Origin: CAYNTS01 sp964400495
GTDB lineage: Bacteria > Fidelibacterota > Marinisomatia > SCGC-AAA003-L08 > D37C17
DNA: 64,000 nucleotides
Direction: 5' to 3'
Assembly (NCBI GenBank): GCA_964400495.1
Contig: CAYNTS010000002.1
Location: 1 to 64,000, forward strand
The notes beneath the pieces were generated by a model. That model worked only from the letters and a program-made list of their open reading frames with translations, made no database searches and was not told where the DNA came from. Every line of letters starts with the position of its first letter. Within the stretch, counting starts at the first letter, position 1. The translations under genes were made by a program, and so were the position numbers. Positions 26,677 through 35,211 of the stretch are shown piece after piece.

Positions 26677-29670
26677 ATGCAAAAAATGAAACAAATAATA
26701 AATATTTTGGTTATAATCACTTTTTTTGGCGGTATTTTACTGTCTCAAAACAAAGAAATTAGTGCAGATTCTCTAATTCATATTGCAAATTCATTCCAAA
26801 ATACCTCAAAGTGGGATAGTGCAAGATTTTATTATTTCAAATCCCTGAGAACCCTACCTTCAAATGAAGATTTTGAAAAACGTGCAATAATATTTAAAAA
26901 TATAGGAAATGGATTTATACGCTTAGGAAATCTTGATTCTGCATCGGTTCATTTAACAAAATCAGAGTTTATTTATAATCAATTTTTACCAGATCAGAAT
27001 GCAGGGCTTATAAAAGTACTAAATTCTCTTGCGGTGGTTGAAGCATATAAAAATGATTATAATACTTCAAATGATTATTTTTCTAAAGCACTCCGTATTC
27101 ACGAGGCATTAGAAAATCCAGATAAAAAAATTAGTGCAAAATTAAATAATAATATTGGTGCAAATTACGAACGACTAGGGAATTACCCCTCAGCAAGAAA
27201 ATTTTATGATGATGCTCTCCAGCTGAAAATTGAAGAATATGGAGAAAATCATAAAACGGTTGCTTCAACTATTGTAAATATTGGGTCTTTATATTTCCTT
27301 ATGAATAACCATCATAAAGCAATCGAATTTTATACAAAAGCATTGGGATTAGACAAAGTTAACACAAAAACTAATACCATGATTAAAATTTATCATCATT
27401 TAGGACTATGCTATAGTGGTCTTGAAGATTATAAAAAATCTGAAATTTACTTTAACAAAGCATTGTTTTTGGTTCAAGAAGAATACAGTTCAACACATTT
27501 TAATTTTGCAAAAATTTTATTATCTCAATCAAACGTTAAATTAAAACTTAATGATTCTGAATCTGCTCTTGAATTGTGTAAAAATTCCATAAATATTTAT
27601 GAGAATTATCATTCTGATATGAAACGAGATTTGGCTTTAAGTTATTTTAGATTGAGTAAAATTTACTTAGAAATGGAAAATTATCAAAATGCGCAATTGA
27701 ATTTCCTTACCTCTCTTGAAATTTATACATCAATTTCTGAAAATTTACCACTTGTAGCAGATATTTATTCGAATTTAGCTGAAATTGATATTGAGTTAGG
27801 TAACTTAAACAAGTCTGAGTTAAACTTTCAGCAAGCGTTGAAAATTAGAGAAAATATTTATGAACCCACCCATCCAATCATTTCTACATCTTTCCGAAAT
27901 CTCGGTGATTTAGCGGTATTACAATCCAAATTTAAATTGGCAGAATCATACTATATAAAATCACTAAATATTTTAGTAGGAGAAACAAACAAGTTCGATA
28001 CAATAAATTACCCAAATGTTGAATTAGTTTCATCCAATAGAGAATATTTAGATGTCATTGAGAGTACTATTAAATTGCAGGAGATTTTAATAAATCAATC
28101 GACCAATAAATTTGATAATATAACTATCTTAAAGAATTGTTTAAGGGGAAGCCAGCAAGCTGATTTACTTATTTCTAACATTCAGAAATCTCTGAATTTC
28201 AATAGTTCAAAACAATTTTTAACTGAAAAATCACAAGAAATGTATGATAAGGCTATTTACCTTTCAAACAGATTGTTTACAACCACACAAGATTATCAAT
28301 TCATAAAACAAGCATTAATATTTTCCGAATCAAGCAGAGCATTGGTGTTTTGGTCAAACACACAATCTTCCAAAGCAAAGCAGTTTGGAGACGTCCCTTC
28401 GGAAATATTAGAATTTGAGACAAATTTAACAAACGATATAACTTACCTTGAAAATCAAAAGTTTCTTGGCGAAAATACAGTGGAGCTCAATAAATTATAT
28501 TTTTCTACACTGCAAACACACGATTCTTTAATTACTCAAATAGAACAAACATACCCTAAATATTATAATTTAAAATATAGTCGACGAAACATTGATATTG
28601 CAAACATTCAATCAAAATTACCGCTTCAAACTGCAATAGTAGAGTATTTCCTTGGGAGTGAATATTTATACATTTTCACTATCACCCATAATTCAATAAA
28701 TATGCATCAAACCAAAATTGATGAAATTCCTCACATGGTAAATGAATTAGTGAAAGGTTTGAAAAAAATGGATTTCTTTGCGTTTGAAGTTCCTTCAAAT
28801 TATTTGTTTTCAAAACTAATACTGCCAATTATTTCAGAAATTGAATCAGCATCCCAATTGATTATTATTCCAAGTGGTGAACTATATTTTCTCCCATTTG
28901 AGGTATTAGCACCATCTACTCCTTCAAATGTTTTTCCAGACTTCACAACATTAGATTATTTAATTAAAACATATAATGTGTCGTACAATTTATCAGCTAA
29001 TCAGTTTAATGAAAATAAAAAAACAGAATATGAATCTCAATTTATTGCTTTTGCACCTGTTTCTAATTTTGCAACATTTGAACAAAACAATGGACTATCT
29101 TTTTCAACTTTACCCAATTCAGTTGATGAAATAATTGAAATTAGTGAAAAGCTGTCGAACCATGATTATACAATTTCAAATTTTATAAACACAAACGCAA
29201 CGGAAATGAACCTTAAAACTTCCCAAAATAATAATTCGCAATTTTTACATATTGCAACCCATGGAATAATGAATAACAAAACTCCAGAATTATCGGCATT
29301 ATATTTTTATAATGATACCAGTGCGGAAGATAATATTTTATATGCATCTGAAATTTATAATTTGAGAATCTCCACTGATTTAGTGGTATTAAGTAGTTGT
29401 GAAAGTGGTGTGGGTAAATTGATAAAAGGAGAAGGACTTTTATCAATTTCGCGCAGTTTTTTATATGCTGGTGCAGAAAATATTATGTTTTCGCTGTGGA
29501 AAGTAAGCGATGAAGCAACATCACAATTGATGAATCATTTTTATTCGGAAGTGATAGGTGGAAATTCATATTCCAATGCACTGAGAAATGCAAAGTTAGA
29601 AATGATATCTAATTCAATGACTGCATATCCACGTAATTGGAGCAGTTTTGTTTTAATTGAAACAAATTAA
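26677..29670 (+). CDS. Periplasmic TPR-CHAT caspase-like protein
   Basis: Predicted exported protein of 997 aa. A signal peptide ends near residue 24 (MKQIINILVIITFFGGILLSQ). It is followed by at least eight tetratricopeptide repeats (about residues 60-440; e.g. NNIGANYERLGNYPSARKFY), a helical region, and a C-terminal CHAT domain (about 700-997) of the caspase/separase clan. The catalytic His862 (IATHG) and Cys908 (LSSCESG) are intact, so proteolytic activity is expected. Its stop is 1 bp from the end of a convergent unit encoding anti-sigma-like and sigma-like proteins. By analogy with TPR-CHAT in Craspase, which cleaves a sigma-factor inhibitor, the anti-sigma could be its substrate; this is inference. 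Confidence 0.88.
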   Translation: MQKMKQIINILVIITFFGGILLSQNKEISADSLIHIANSFQNTSKWDSARFYYFKSLRTLPSNEDFEKRAIIFKNIGNGFIRLGNLDSASVHLTKSEFIYNQFLPDQNAGLIKVLNSLAVVEAYKNDYNTSNDYFSKALRIHEALENPDKKISAKLNNNIGANYERLGNYPSARKFYDDALQLKIEEYGENHKTVASTIVNIGSLYFLMNNHHKAIEFYTKALGLDKVNTKTNTMIKIYHHLGLCYSGLEDYKKSEIYFNKALFLVQEEYSSTHFNFAKILLSQSNVKLKLNDSESALELCKNSINIYENYHSDMKRDLALSYFRLSKIYLEMENYQNAQLNFLTSLEIYTSISENLPLVADIYSNLAEIDIELGNLNKSELNFQQALKIRENIYEPTHPIISTSFRNLGDLAVLQSKFKLAESYYIKSLNILVGETNKFDTINYPNVELVSSNREYLDVIESTIKLQEILINQSTNKFDNITILKNCLRGSQQADLLISNIQKSLNFNSSKQFLTEKSQEMYDKAIYLSNRLFTTTQDYQFIKQALIFSESSRALVFWSNTQSSKAKQFGDVPSEILEFETNLTNDITYLENQKFLGENTVELNKLYFSTLQTHDSLITQIEQTYPKYYNLKYSRRNIDIANIQSKLPLQTAIVEYFLGSEYLYIFTITHNSINMHQTKIDEIPHMVNELVKGLKKMDFFAFEVPSNYLFSKLILPIISEIESASQLIIIPSGELYFLPFEVLAPSTPSNVFPDFTTLDYLIKTYNVSYNLSANQFNENKKTEYESQFIAFAPVSNFATFEQNNGLSFSTLPNSVDEIIEISEKLSNHDYTISNFINTNATEMNLKTSQNNNSQFLHIATHGIMNNKTPELSALYFYNDTSAEDNILYASEIYNLRISTDLVVLSSCESGVGKLIKGEGLLSISRSFLYAGAENIMFSLWKVSDEATSQLMNHFYSEVIGGNSYSNALRNAKLEMISNSMTAYPRNWSSFVLIETN

Positions 29671-29671
29671 A

Positions 29672-30304
29672 CTATTTAACTAAAAACTTCCCAACATGGA
29701 CTAGATCATTATCCGATTCTAGTTTCCAATAATAAAGACCTGGTGATAAGTCTTGATTTAATGTGTGACTACAATCAGTAGCAGGTTGGGATAATATTGT
29801 TTCCCCGGCATTATTCACAATTGATACATACAATTGCATAGTTGCATGTCCGCTCCAAGAGAATGTGATTGGATTTTCTTTCCAACCATCATTAACAGGC
29901 GATTTAATAGAAATTGCTTCTGCTCTAAATTGTTGGTTAACAAGAAATTCCATAGCTGGAAGTGGTGTTAACAATGAGCTATCAATTACATTTTGGTTAG
30001 AAATTACTAATGCTAATGGTATCATTATAACGCCAATAACAGCAACAAGACCATATCGTAATTGGTTTGACAATTTAATTCTTTTTGGTAATTTAACTGT
30101 TACTGGGTTTATCTGCGAACTTTCGTTATTGTTACTTTGAATAAATGTATATACTTCTATTATTTGATTTCGACAACTATCACATTCTGCGATATGTTTC
30201 TTTATTCGCCTATCAATTGATTTAATATTATCAGTACTTATTGCATCCAGATATTCGGATACTTGAAATTCAGTCAGGTGACTTTGTTTTTTAAATAAAT
30301 TCAA
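29672..30304 (-). CDS. Zinc-finger anti-sigma-factor-like membrane protein
   Basis: The 210-aa protein has an N-terminal zf-HC2/ZAS motif, His37-x3-Cys41-x2-Cys44 (HIAECDSC), a single membrane helix at about 84-102, and a periplasmic domain (about 120-210) of beta-sandwich type with ITFSWSGHA and LSPGLYYWKLE, like FN3/Ig-fold output domains. This is the layout of a cytoplasmic sigma-binding, membrane-spanning anti-sigma factor. The start is a TTG directly after the TAA of the sigma-like gene, so translation is probably coupled. The gene converges on the TPR-CHAT gene. Confidence 0.75.
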   Translation of the reverse strand: MNLFKKQSHLTEFQVSEYLDAISTDNIKSIDRRIKKHIAECDSCRNQIIEVYTFIQSNNNESSQINPVTVKLPKRIKLSNQLRYGLVAVIGVIMIPLALVISNQNVIDSSLLTPLPAMEFLVNQQFRAEAISIKSPVNDGWKENPITFSWSGHATMQLYVSIVNNAGETILSQPATDCSHTLNQDLSPGLYYWKLESDNDLVHVGKFLVK

Positions 30305-31282
30305 TTAGTTTTTCTCTATTGGGATTATGTGTTTGTTTGGTTGGGATAGTGAATCTAAATAATGTTCTAGTAGTGTTTTAAAATTCTGTTTATCATACAC
30401 CTTCGAATTATGCATAATATTCATTTTTCTCATAATTTCTAACTCTTTTCGGGATGTCCATTTGTTTAATGCATCACCAGTTTTTTTATCTTTGGAAATC
30501 CTATTTAATACAGTAGCAAGTGTTTCAAACATTTTTTCACTTGAACTGCTACTAGTTTGACCCGATGTCAAAAATTCAATTTCATCACAAGGTGCACTAG
30601 CTAAGTAAGATTTCAAATCTTCTTTTAACAATTTAATTTTATATTTACACTTTAAACACATAATCAGTTTTTTGGTATTTTGATAGAATAGATTTAAAAT
30701 AATTTTTAATCGTTTCAAATCTTCATCTAATTCAAAAGACAGGTAAGTAGTATCTTTTGATTCAACGGATTTACTATCAATTTTCATTTTTACCTTCTCA
30801 GATAATGGTCTATATTTCTTATCTTGTAAAGACTCTCTATATGTATATGAGATTATCACAGACAAAAAGGACACATTATTTTTATATTTTTTTAAATTTC
30901 TTTTACCGTACCGTCGGAGAATATCCTTTTTTGTAGTTAATAAAATTGTGATAATATCTTGAGTTATGTCATCAACCCGCTGATTATCGAATGTTTTGAA
31001 GGAAACATATTTGTGAATCAAATGCCTGCAAAATAGAACTACAATTTGTGATTCATGTGTTAATAAATAATTTAAGTTGAGATATTTTTGCAGGTAATTT
31101 TCTATTTTTACTAAGTTATCACCGTTCATTATTCTTTTTGCCTTCGATGATGAGTCCACTAATTTAGATAAATGCGAAAACAAAATACTCTCGATATCCG
31201 GAAACAAATGTTTCTGAAATTCATTTTCAGGGTATAAAACAGTTCGAATAAACGAACGAATATATGTGGAATTATTTATCAT
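30305..31282 (-). CDS. Divergent sigma-70-family-like protein
   Basis: The 325-aa protein is immediately upstream of, and coupled to, the anti-sigma-like gene. Residues about 81-156 resemble sigma region 2: a helix with VVLFCRHLIHKYV, then VDDITQDIITILL (compare DLVQDVF) and VSFLSVIISYTYRESLQDKKYR (compare SFKSWLYRIARN..DxLR). The last 50 residues (RKELEIMRKMNIMHNSKVY) could be a region-4 helix-turn-helix. A longer than usual connecting region with a CLKC pair lies between. The assignment rests on these weak resemblances plus the anti-sigma neighbour; a different DNA- or RNA-polymerase-binding protein is possible. It follows the nucleoside phosphorylase gene by 9 bp. Confidence 0.5.
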   Translation of the reverse strand: MINNSTYIRSFIRTVLYPENEFQKHLFPDIESILFSHLSKLVDSSSKAKRIMNGDNLVKIENYLQKYLNLNYLLTHESQIVVLFCRHLIHKYVSFKTFDNQRVDDITQDIITILLTTKKDILRRYGKRNLKKYKNNVSFLSVIISYTYRESLQDKKYRPLSEKVKMKIDSKSVESKDTTYLSFELDEDLKRLKIILNLFYQNTKKLIMCLKCKYKIKLLKEDLKSYLASAPCDEIEFLTSGQTSSSSSEKMFETLATVLNRISKDKKTGDALNKWTSRKELEIMRKMNIMHNSKVYDKQNFKTLLEHYLDSLSQPNKHIIPIEKN

Positions 31283-31291
31283 TTTGAGAAA

Positions 31292-32065
31292 TTACAGAGA
31301 TTTAATCACCTTTTCCAACAAAAAGCCAAAGGATTGTCTCACAAGATCAGCAGTTTCTAAAACTTCTTCATGATTAAGTGGATTTTCAGAAATCCCTGCT
31401 CCGTAATTTGTTAAACACGATATCCCAATAATTTTACATCCTTGCTGAATTGCCTCTTTTATTTCAGGTACAGTTGACATTCCTACGGCATCACCCCCAA
31501 TTGAGATTATATCTTGGATTTCTGCAGGTGTTTCGTACGATGGTCCCAATGTATAGGTATAAATCCCTTGACGAATAGAATTATTTTGAAGGGGAACACT
31601 GTTTATAATGTTATCAGTAATTAATTGAGGTATTTTAACAACATTTACATTGTAGTTTTCATCTATAAAACTATAATCAATATATCCTTCTAGTATCATC
31701 AAATCTCCGGGTGCCCAATCTTTCCGTAAGCATCCTGCAGAATTAGTGATTATGATAGTTTTACATCCAAGTGCTTTAAATACTTGTATTGGAAAAGTAA
31801 CAGTTTCCATAGAATGACCTTCATAATAATGGAATCGCCCTTTGGCACACAATATCGGAGTAGATTCCATATATCCAAAAATAAGTTCACCCGAATGACC
31901 TACAACTGTTGTTTGGGGATATCCCTCAATATTTGAATATGGAATAGTAATTTTGGATGAAAGGGTATCCACAAAATCACCCAATCCAGACCCAAGCACA
32001 ACTGCAACTTTTGGAGGTTCTGGAAATTGATTCATTAATTCTATTGCAATTTTTGTTTCGTTCAT
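31292..32065 (-). CDS. Purine nucleoside phosphorylase
   Basis: Trimeric-type (PNP/MTAP superfamily) enzyme that phosphorolyses inosine and guanosine for purine salvage. It has VVLGSGLGDFV (phosphate loop), VGHSGELIFG, TNSAGCLRKDWAPGDLM, YTLGPSYETPAE with the purine-site Glu, and VGMSTVPE, SCLTNYGAG. The ATG at 32065 overlaps the rlmN stop as ATGA and has GGAGACAGA before it. It is preferred to the upstream ATG at 32092 and gives 257 aa. Confidence 0.92.
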   Translation of the reverse strand: MNETKIAIELMNQFPEPPKVAVVLGSGLGDFVDTLSSKITIPYSNIEGYPQTTVVGHSGELIFGYMESTPILCAKGRFHYYEGHSMETVTFPIQVFKALGCKTIIITNSAGCLRKDWAPGDLMILEGYIDYSFIDENYNVNVVKIPQLITDNIINSVPLQNNSIRQGIYTYTLGPSYETPAEIQDIISIGGDAVGMSTVPEIKEAIQQGCKIIGISCLTNYGAGISENPLNHEEVLETADLVRQSFGFLLEKVIKSL

Positions 32066-33108
32066 TCTGTCTCCGTTGCTAACTGCCCACATGCTGCAGA
32101 AATATCTTCTCCCTTACTCCAGCGAACAAGTACTCTGTAAGTCCCTTGCCTATCTTGGAGAATTTTTGAAAACTCTGAAATTCTTTCTTTGGATGGACGT
32201 TTATATTTTCCACCTGCTTCATTAAAAGGTATCAAATTAATTTTACATTTTACATTTTTTAAAAGCGATGCAAGTTCGTGTGCATTTTCATTGCTATCAT
32301 TTATATCTTTTAACATCACATACTCAAACATGATATTTCGTCGTTTGTTTGTAGAAAATATTTTCCCAATATCAACTAAATTTTCAATATTCCATTTTTT
32401 ATTGATTGGCATTATGTCGCTTCTACTTGTATTATTTGAAGCATTAAGTGAAATTGCCAATTTATATTTTTTCCCCTCATGAATATATTGTTTTATTTTG
32501 GGCAATATCCCTGATGTTGAAATAGTTATTCGCAATGAACCCAAATTAAAACCATGATGATGATGCAAAATATCTGCGGAGGTTATAACTGCATCGTAAT
32601 TTAAAAAAGGTTCTCCCATTCCCATAAAAACTACATTAGTTATGGGTTGATTTGTATGATCACGAACCAAAATCATCTGGTCAATTATCTCGCCAGCAGT
32701 CAAGTTCCGCACCAACCCCATTGAGGCTGTAGCACAAAAATCACAGTTTACATTGCAACCAATCTGAGACGAAATACACACGGTATGCCTATCACCATCT
32801 ATGATACTTACTGACTCAATAAATTTATCATCATGGGTGCGAAACAAAAACTTCTGAGTATCGTCAATTTCTGAGGATTCTACCAATTCAATAGTTAAAG
32901 TTAAGAATTCACAGTTTTCATCTAAATATTGCCTAAATGATTTAGACAAATTGCTCATTTTCTGAGGATTGGATTCTCCCTGTCTATATATCCATTCAAA
33001 CAATTGAGATCCACGATATTTAGTATGCCCAATTTCAATACAATATGCTTGTAATTCGGCTAATCCTAACCCCTTTAAAATAACTTTATCTGTTTGTTGA
33101 ATTTCCAT
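32062..33108 (-). CDS. rlmN: 23S rRNA (adenine-2503-C2)-methyltransferase / tRNA m2A37 methyltransferase
   Basis: Radical SAM enzyme that methylates A2503 of 23S rRNA and A37 of some tRNAs. The iron-sulfur cluster ligands are Cys118, Cys122 and Cys125 (CNVNCDFC), with the SAM-binding FMGMGEPFLNYD near 159-170. The resolving-Cys region GEDISAACGQL at the C-terminus holds the methyl-carrying Cys. At 348 aa it is full length. It heads the rlmN-PNP-sigma-like-anti-sigma unit, divergent from moxR. Confidence 0.95.
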   Translation of the reverse strand: MEIQQTDKVILKGLGLAELQAYCIEIGHTKYRGSQLFEWIYRQGESNPQKMSNLSKSFRQYLDENCEFLTLTIELVESSEIDDTQKFLFRTHDDKFIESVSIIDGDRHTVCISSQIGCNVNCDFCATASMGLVRNLTAGEIIDQMILVRDHTNQPITNVVFMGMGEPFLNYDAVITSADILHHHHGFNLGSLRITISTSGILPKIKQYIHEGKKYKLAISLNASNNTSRSDIMPINKKWNIENLVDIGKIFSTNKRRNIMFEYVMLKDINDSNENAHELASLLKNVKCKINLIPFNEAGGKYKRPSKERISEFSKILQDRQGTYRVLVRWSKGEDISAACGQLATETE

Positions 33109-33232
33109 GAGCGCAAAATTAATACTATTTTACCAAATTAACACCACCACACAAATTTTAACTTATTTCAATTTTATATTGTACGAATTTCTCGATAACG
33201 GTAGATTTCAACCCGTTTAAAAGGAAATATTC

Positions 33233-34207
33233 ATGGATAACATACAACTTGTTGAAAAATTAAATAAAAGTAAAGCACTTCTTTCAGAAGAAATTGGTAA
33301 AATCATTATTGGACAAAAAGGAATCATTGATTACTTGTTTGTCTCGTTATTGTGTCGTGGGCACATCTTGTTAGAGGGTGTTCCTGGACTTGCCAAAACA
33401 TTGCTCATAAAAACACTTGCTGAGGCAATGGATTTGCAATTTAGCAGAATTCAGTTTACTCCAGACTTAATGCCGTCTGATATTACTGGAACTGAAATTA
33501 TTGAAGAAGATCAAACTACAGGAAAACGTGCATTCAAATTTTTTAAAGGACCTTTGTTTGCAAATATTGTTTTGGCGGATGAAATTAATAGAACTCCACC
33601 CAAAACACAAGCAGCACTGTTGGAAGCTATGCAAGAGCATAAAATTACTACAGGCGGAACAACCTACGATTTAAAAGAACCCTTTTTTGTATTGGCTACT
33701 CAAAATCCAATTGAGCAAGAGGGAACATATCCTCTTCCAGAAGCACAACTTGATAGATTTATGTTTAATTTGTTGATTGACTATCCAACTTCTGATGAAG
33801 AAATTGAAATTGTGAAATCCACAACAAGCACTTCTTCTGTAAAACTAAATTCTGTTTTATCTGCGAAAGACTTACAAGATTACCAACAACTGGTACTAAA
33901 TGTTCCTGTAGCAGATAATGTAATTGAATATGCTGTGAATTTCGTATTAAAAACTAGAAAGGGAAATGACAATGCTCCTAAAGCAACACTGGACTGGCTT
34001 GATTGGGGTGCTGGACCGCGTGCAAGTTCATTTTTAATTATGGGTGCAAAAGCACGCGCTGTTTTAGATAATCGTACAACACCTGATATTGCGGATGTAC
34101 AGTCAATGATAAAGCCTGTACTTCGTCACCGTATTATTCCTAATTTTAATGCAGAAGCTGATGGAATTACACGAGATGACATACTTGAGCAATTGATGAA
34201 CGACTAA
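33233..34207 (+). CDS. MoxR-family AAA+ ATPase
   Basis: Chaperone-like ATPase that typically works with von Willebrand A-domain partners. It has Walker A EGVPGLAKT near residues 45-53, Walker B VLADEINRTPPKTQAALLEAMQE near 107-130 and sensor ATQNPIEQEGTYPLPEAQLDRF. The length of 324 aa is normal. AAAAGGAAA precedes the ATG. It is followed after 1 bp by the DUF58 gene, its usual partner. The VWA/Bat genes often found next in such operons are absent here. Confidence 0.93.
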   Translation: MDNIQLVEKLNKSKALLSEEIGKIIIGQKGIIDYLFVSLLCRGHILLEGVPGLAKTLLIKTLAEAMDLQFSRIQFTPDLMPSDITGTEIIEEDQTTGKRAFKFFKGPLFANIVLADEINRTPPKTQAALLEAMQEHKITTGGTTYDLKEPFFVLATQNPIEQEGTYPLPEAQLDRFMFNLLIDYPTSDEEIEIVKSTTSTSSVKLNSVLSAKDLQDYQQLVLNVPVADNVIEYAVNFVLKTRKGNDNAPKATLDWLDWGAGPRASSFLIMGAKARAVLDNRTTPDIADVQSMIKPVLRHRIIPNFNAEADGITRDDILEQLMND

Positions 34208-34208
34208 A

Positions 34209-35102
34209 ATGTCCCGCTCACAATATTTAACACCTGAAATAATTTCACGATTAGACAACCTTTCTCTAAAGGCAAGGATGGTCGTTGAGGGGTTTATTGT
34301 TGGTTTGCACAAAAGTCCATATCATGGATTTTCAGTGGAGTTTTCGGAGCATCGGGCGTATGGTGCGGGGGATGAAATTCGTCATATTGATTGGAAGTTA
34401 TGGGGTAAAACGGATAGGTTTTTTGTTAAACAGTTTGAAGAAGAAACCAATTTAAAATCATATATTTTGGTGGATCAAAGTCGCTCAATGGATTATGGAA
34501 GTGATGAAAATCAAACAAAATTAGATTATGCTCAAACTCTTTCCGCATCCATGGGGTATTTAATGCTCAAACAACAAGATGCAGTTGGGCTAACACTTTT
34601 TGATTCCAAAATCAGAGCGATGATTCCTTCACGGTCAAAGTCGAGCCATTTGAATGTACTATTATCCCAAATGCAAAAAATAAGCCCGGGACCTGAGACT
34701 CACATTGCCCCAGTATTACACCAAACAGCTGAAGCCATTAAAAAACGAGGGCTAATTATTTTAATTTCAGATATGTTTGATAATCCCGAAGATATCCTTT
34801 CTGGATTGAAACACTTTAGGTACAAAGGGCATGAAGTAATTGTGTTTCATATTTTAGACCCAAAAGAATTATCGTTGGATTTTTCTGAACGAACCCGATT
34901 TAGAGATATGGAAACTGGAGAAGAATTAATAACAGAACCTTGGCATATTCAACAAGATTATCAGAAAACGATGGTGGATTTTTGCAATTACTACAAAAAT
35001 ATGTGCGGTCATCATAATATTGACTATGTTCAAATAACAACAGACCAATCACTGGATTTATGTCTAACTGAATACTTAATAAAGCGAAAACGTATAGGGT
35101 GA
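34209..35102 (+). CDS. DUF58 (VWA-like) protein
   Basis: The 297-aa cytoplasmic protein carries the DUF58 signature (GAGDEIRHIDWKLWGKTDRFFVKQFEEE near 54-80) and a VWA-type MIDAS-like start (ILVDQSRSMDYG). It ends in a region involved in partner contacts. It pairs with the adjacent MoxR ATPase, a widespread combination implicated in complex assembly or stress and cell-envelope functions. A bidirectional terminator follows. Confidence 0.9.
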   Translation: MSRSQYLTPEIISRLDNLSLKARMVVEGFIVGLHKSPYHGFSVEFSEHRAYGAGDEIRHIDWKLWGKTDRFFVKQFEEETNLKSYILVDQSRSMDYGSDENQTKLDYAQTLSASMGYLMLKQQDAVGLTLFDSKIRAMIPSRSKSSHLNVLLSQMQKISPGPETHIAPVLHQTAEAIKKRGLIILISDMFDNPEDILSGLKHFRYKGHEVIVFHILDPKELSLDFSERTRFRDMETGEELITEPWHIQQDYQKTMVDFCNYYKNMCGHHNIDYVQITTDQSLDLCLTEYLIKRKRIG

Positions 35103-35179
35103 AATGTGATTTACATCGCAAATTTGCTCAATATGTTTTTGTAAATTGAGTGAGTTTTTGGAGGAGGAAATAGAAGGAT

Positions 35180-35211
35180 AAGACCGGGCGAAGTTTGCTC
35201 GGTCTTTTTTT
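35180..35211. terminator. Bidirectional terminator after the moxR-DUF58 unit
   Basis: A 10-bp stem (AAGACCGGGC with GCTCGGTCTT, one G-U pair) with a 7-nt loop, followed on the plus strand by a run of eight T residues that overlaps the stop codon of the convergent minus-strand gene at 35210. Confidence 0.9.

Noticed and set aside
30600..30720. Zinc ribbon in the sigma-like protein from the CLKC pair
   Set aside because: Only one CxxC pair is present and no second pair lies at ribbon spacing.
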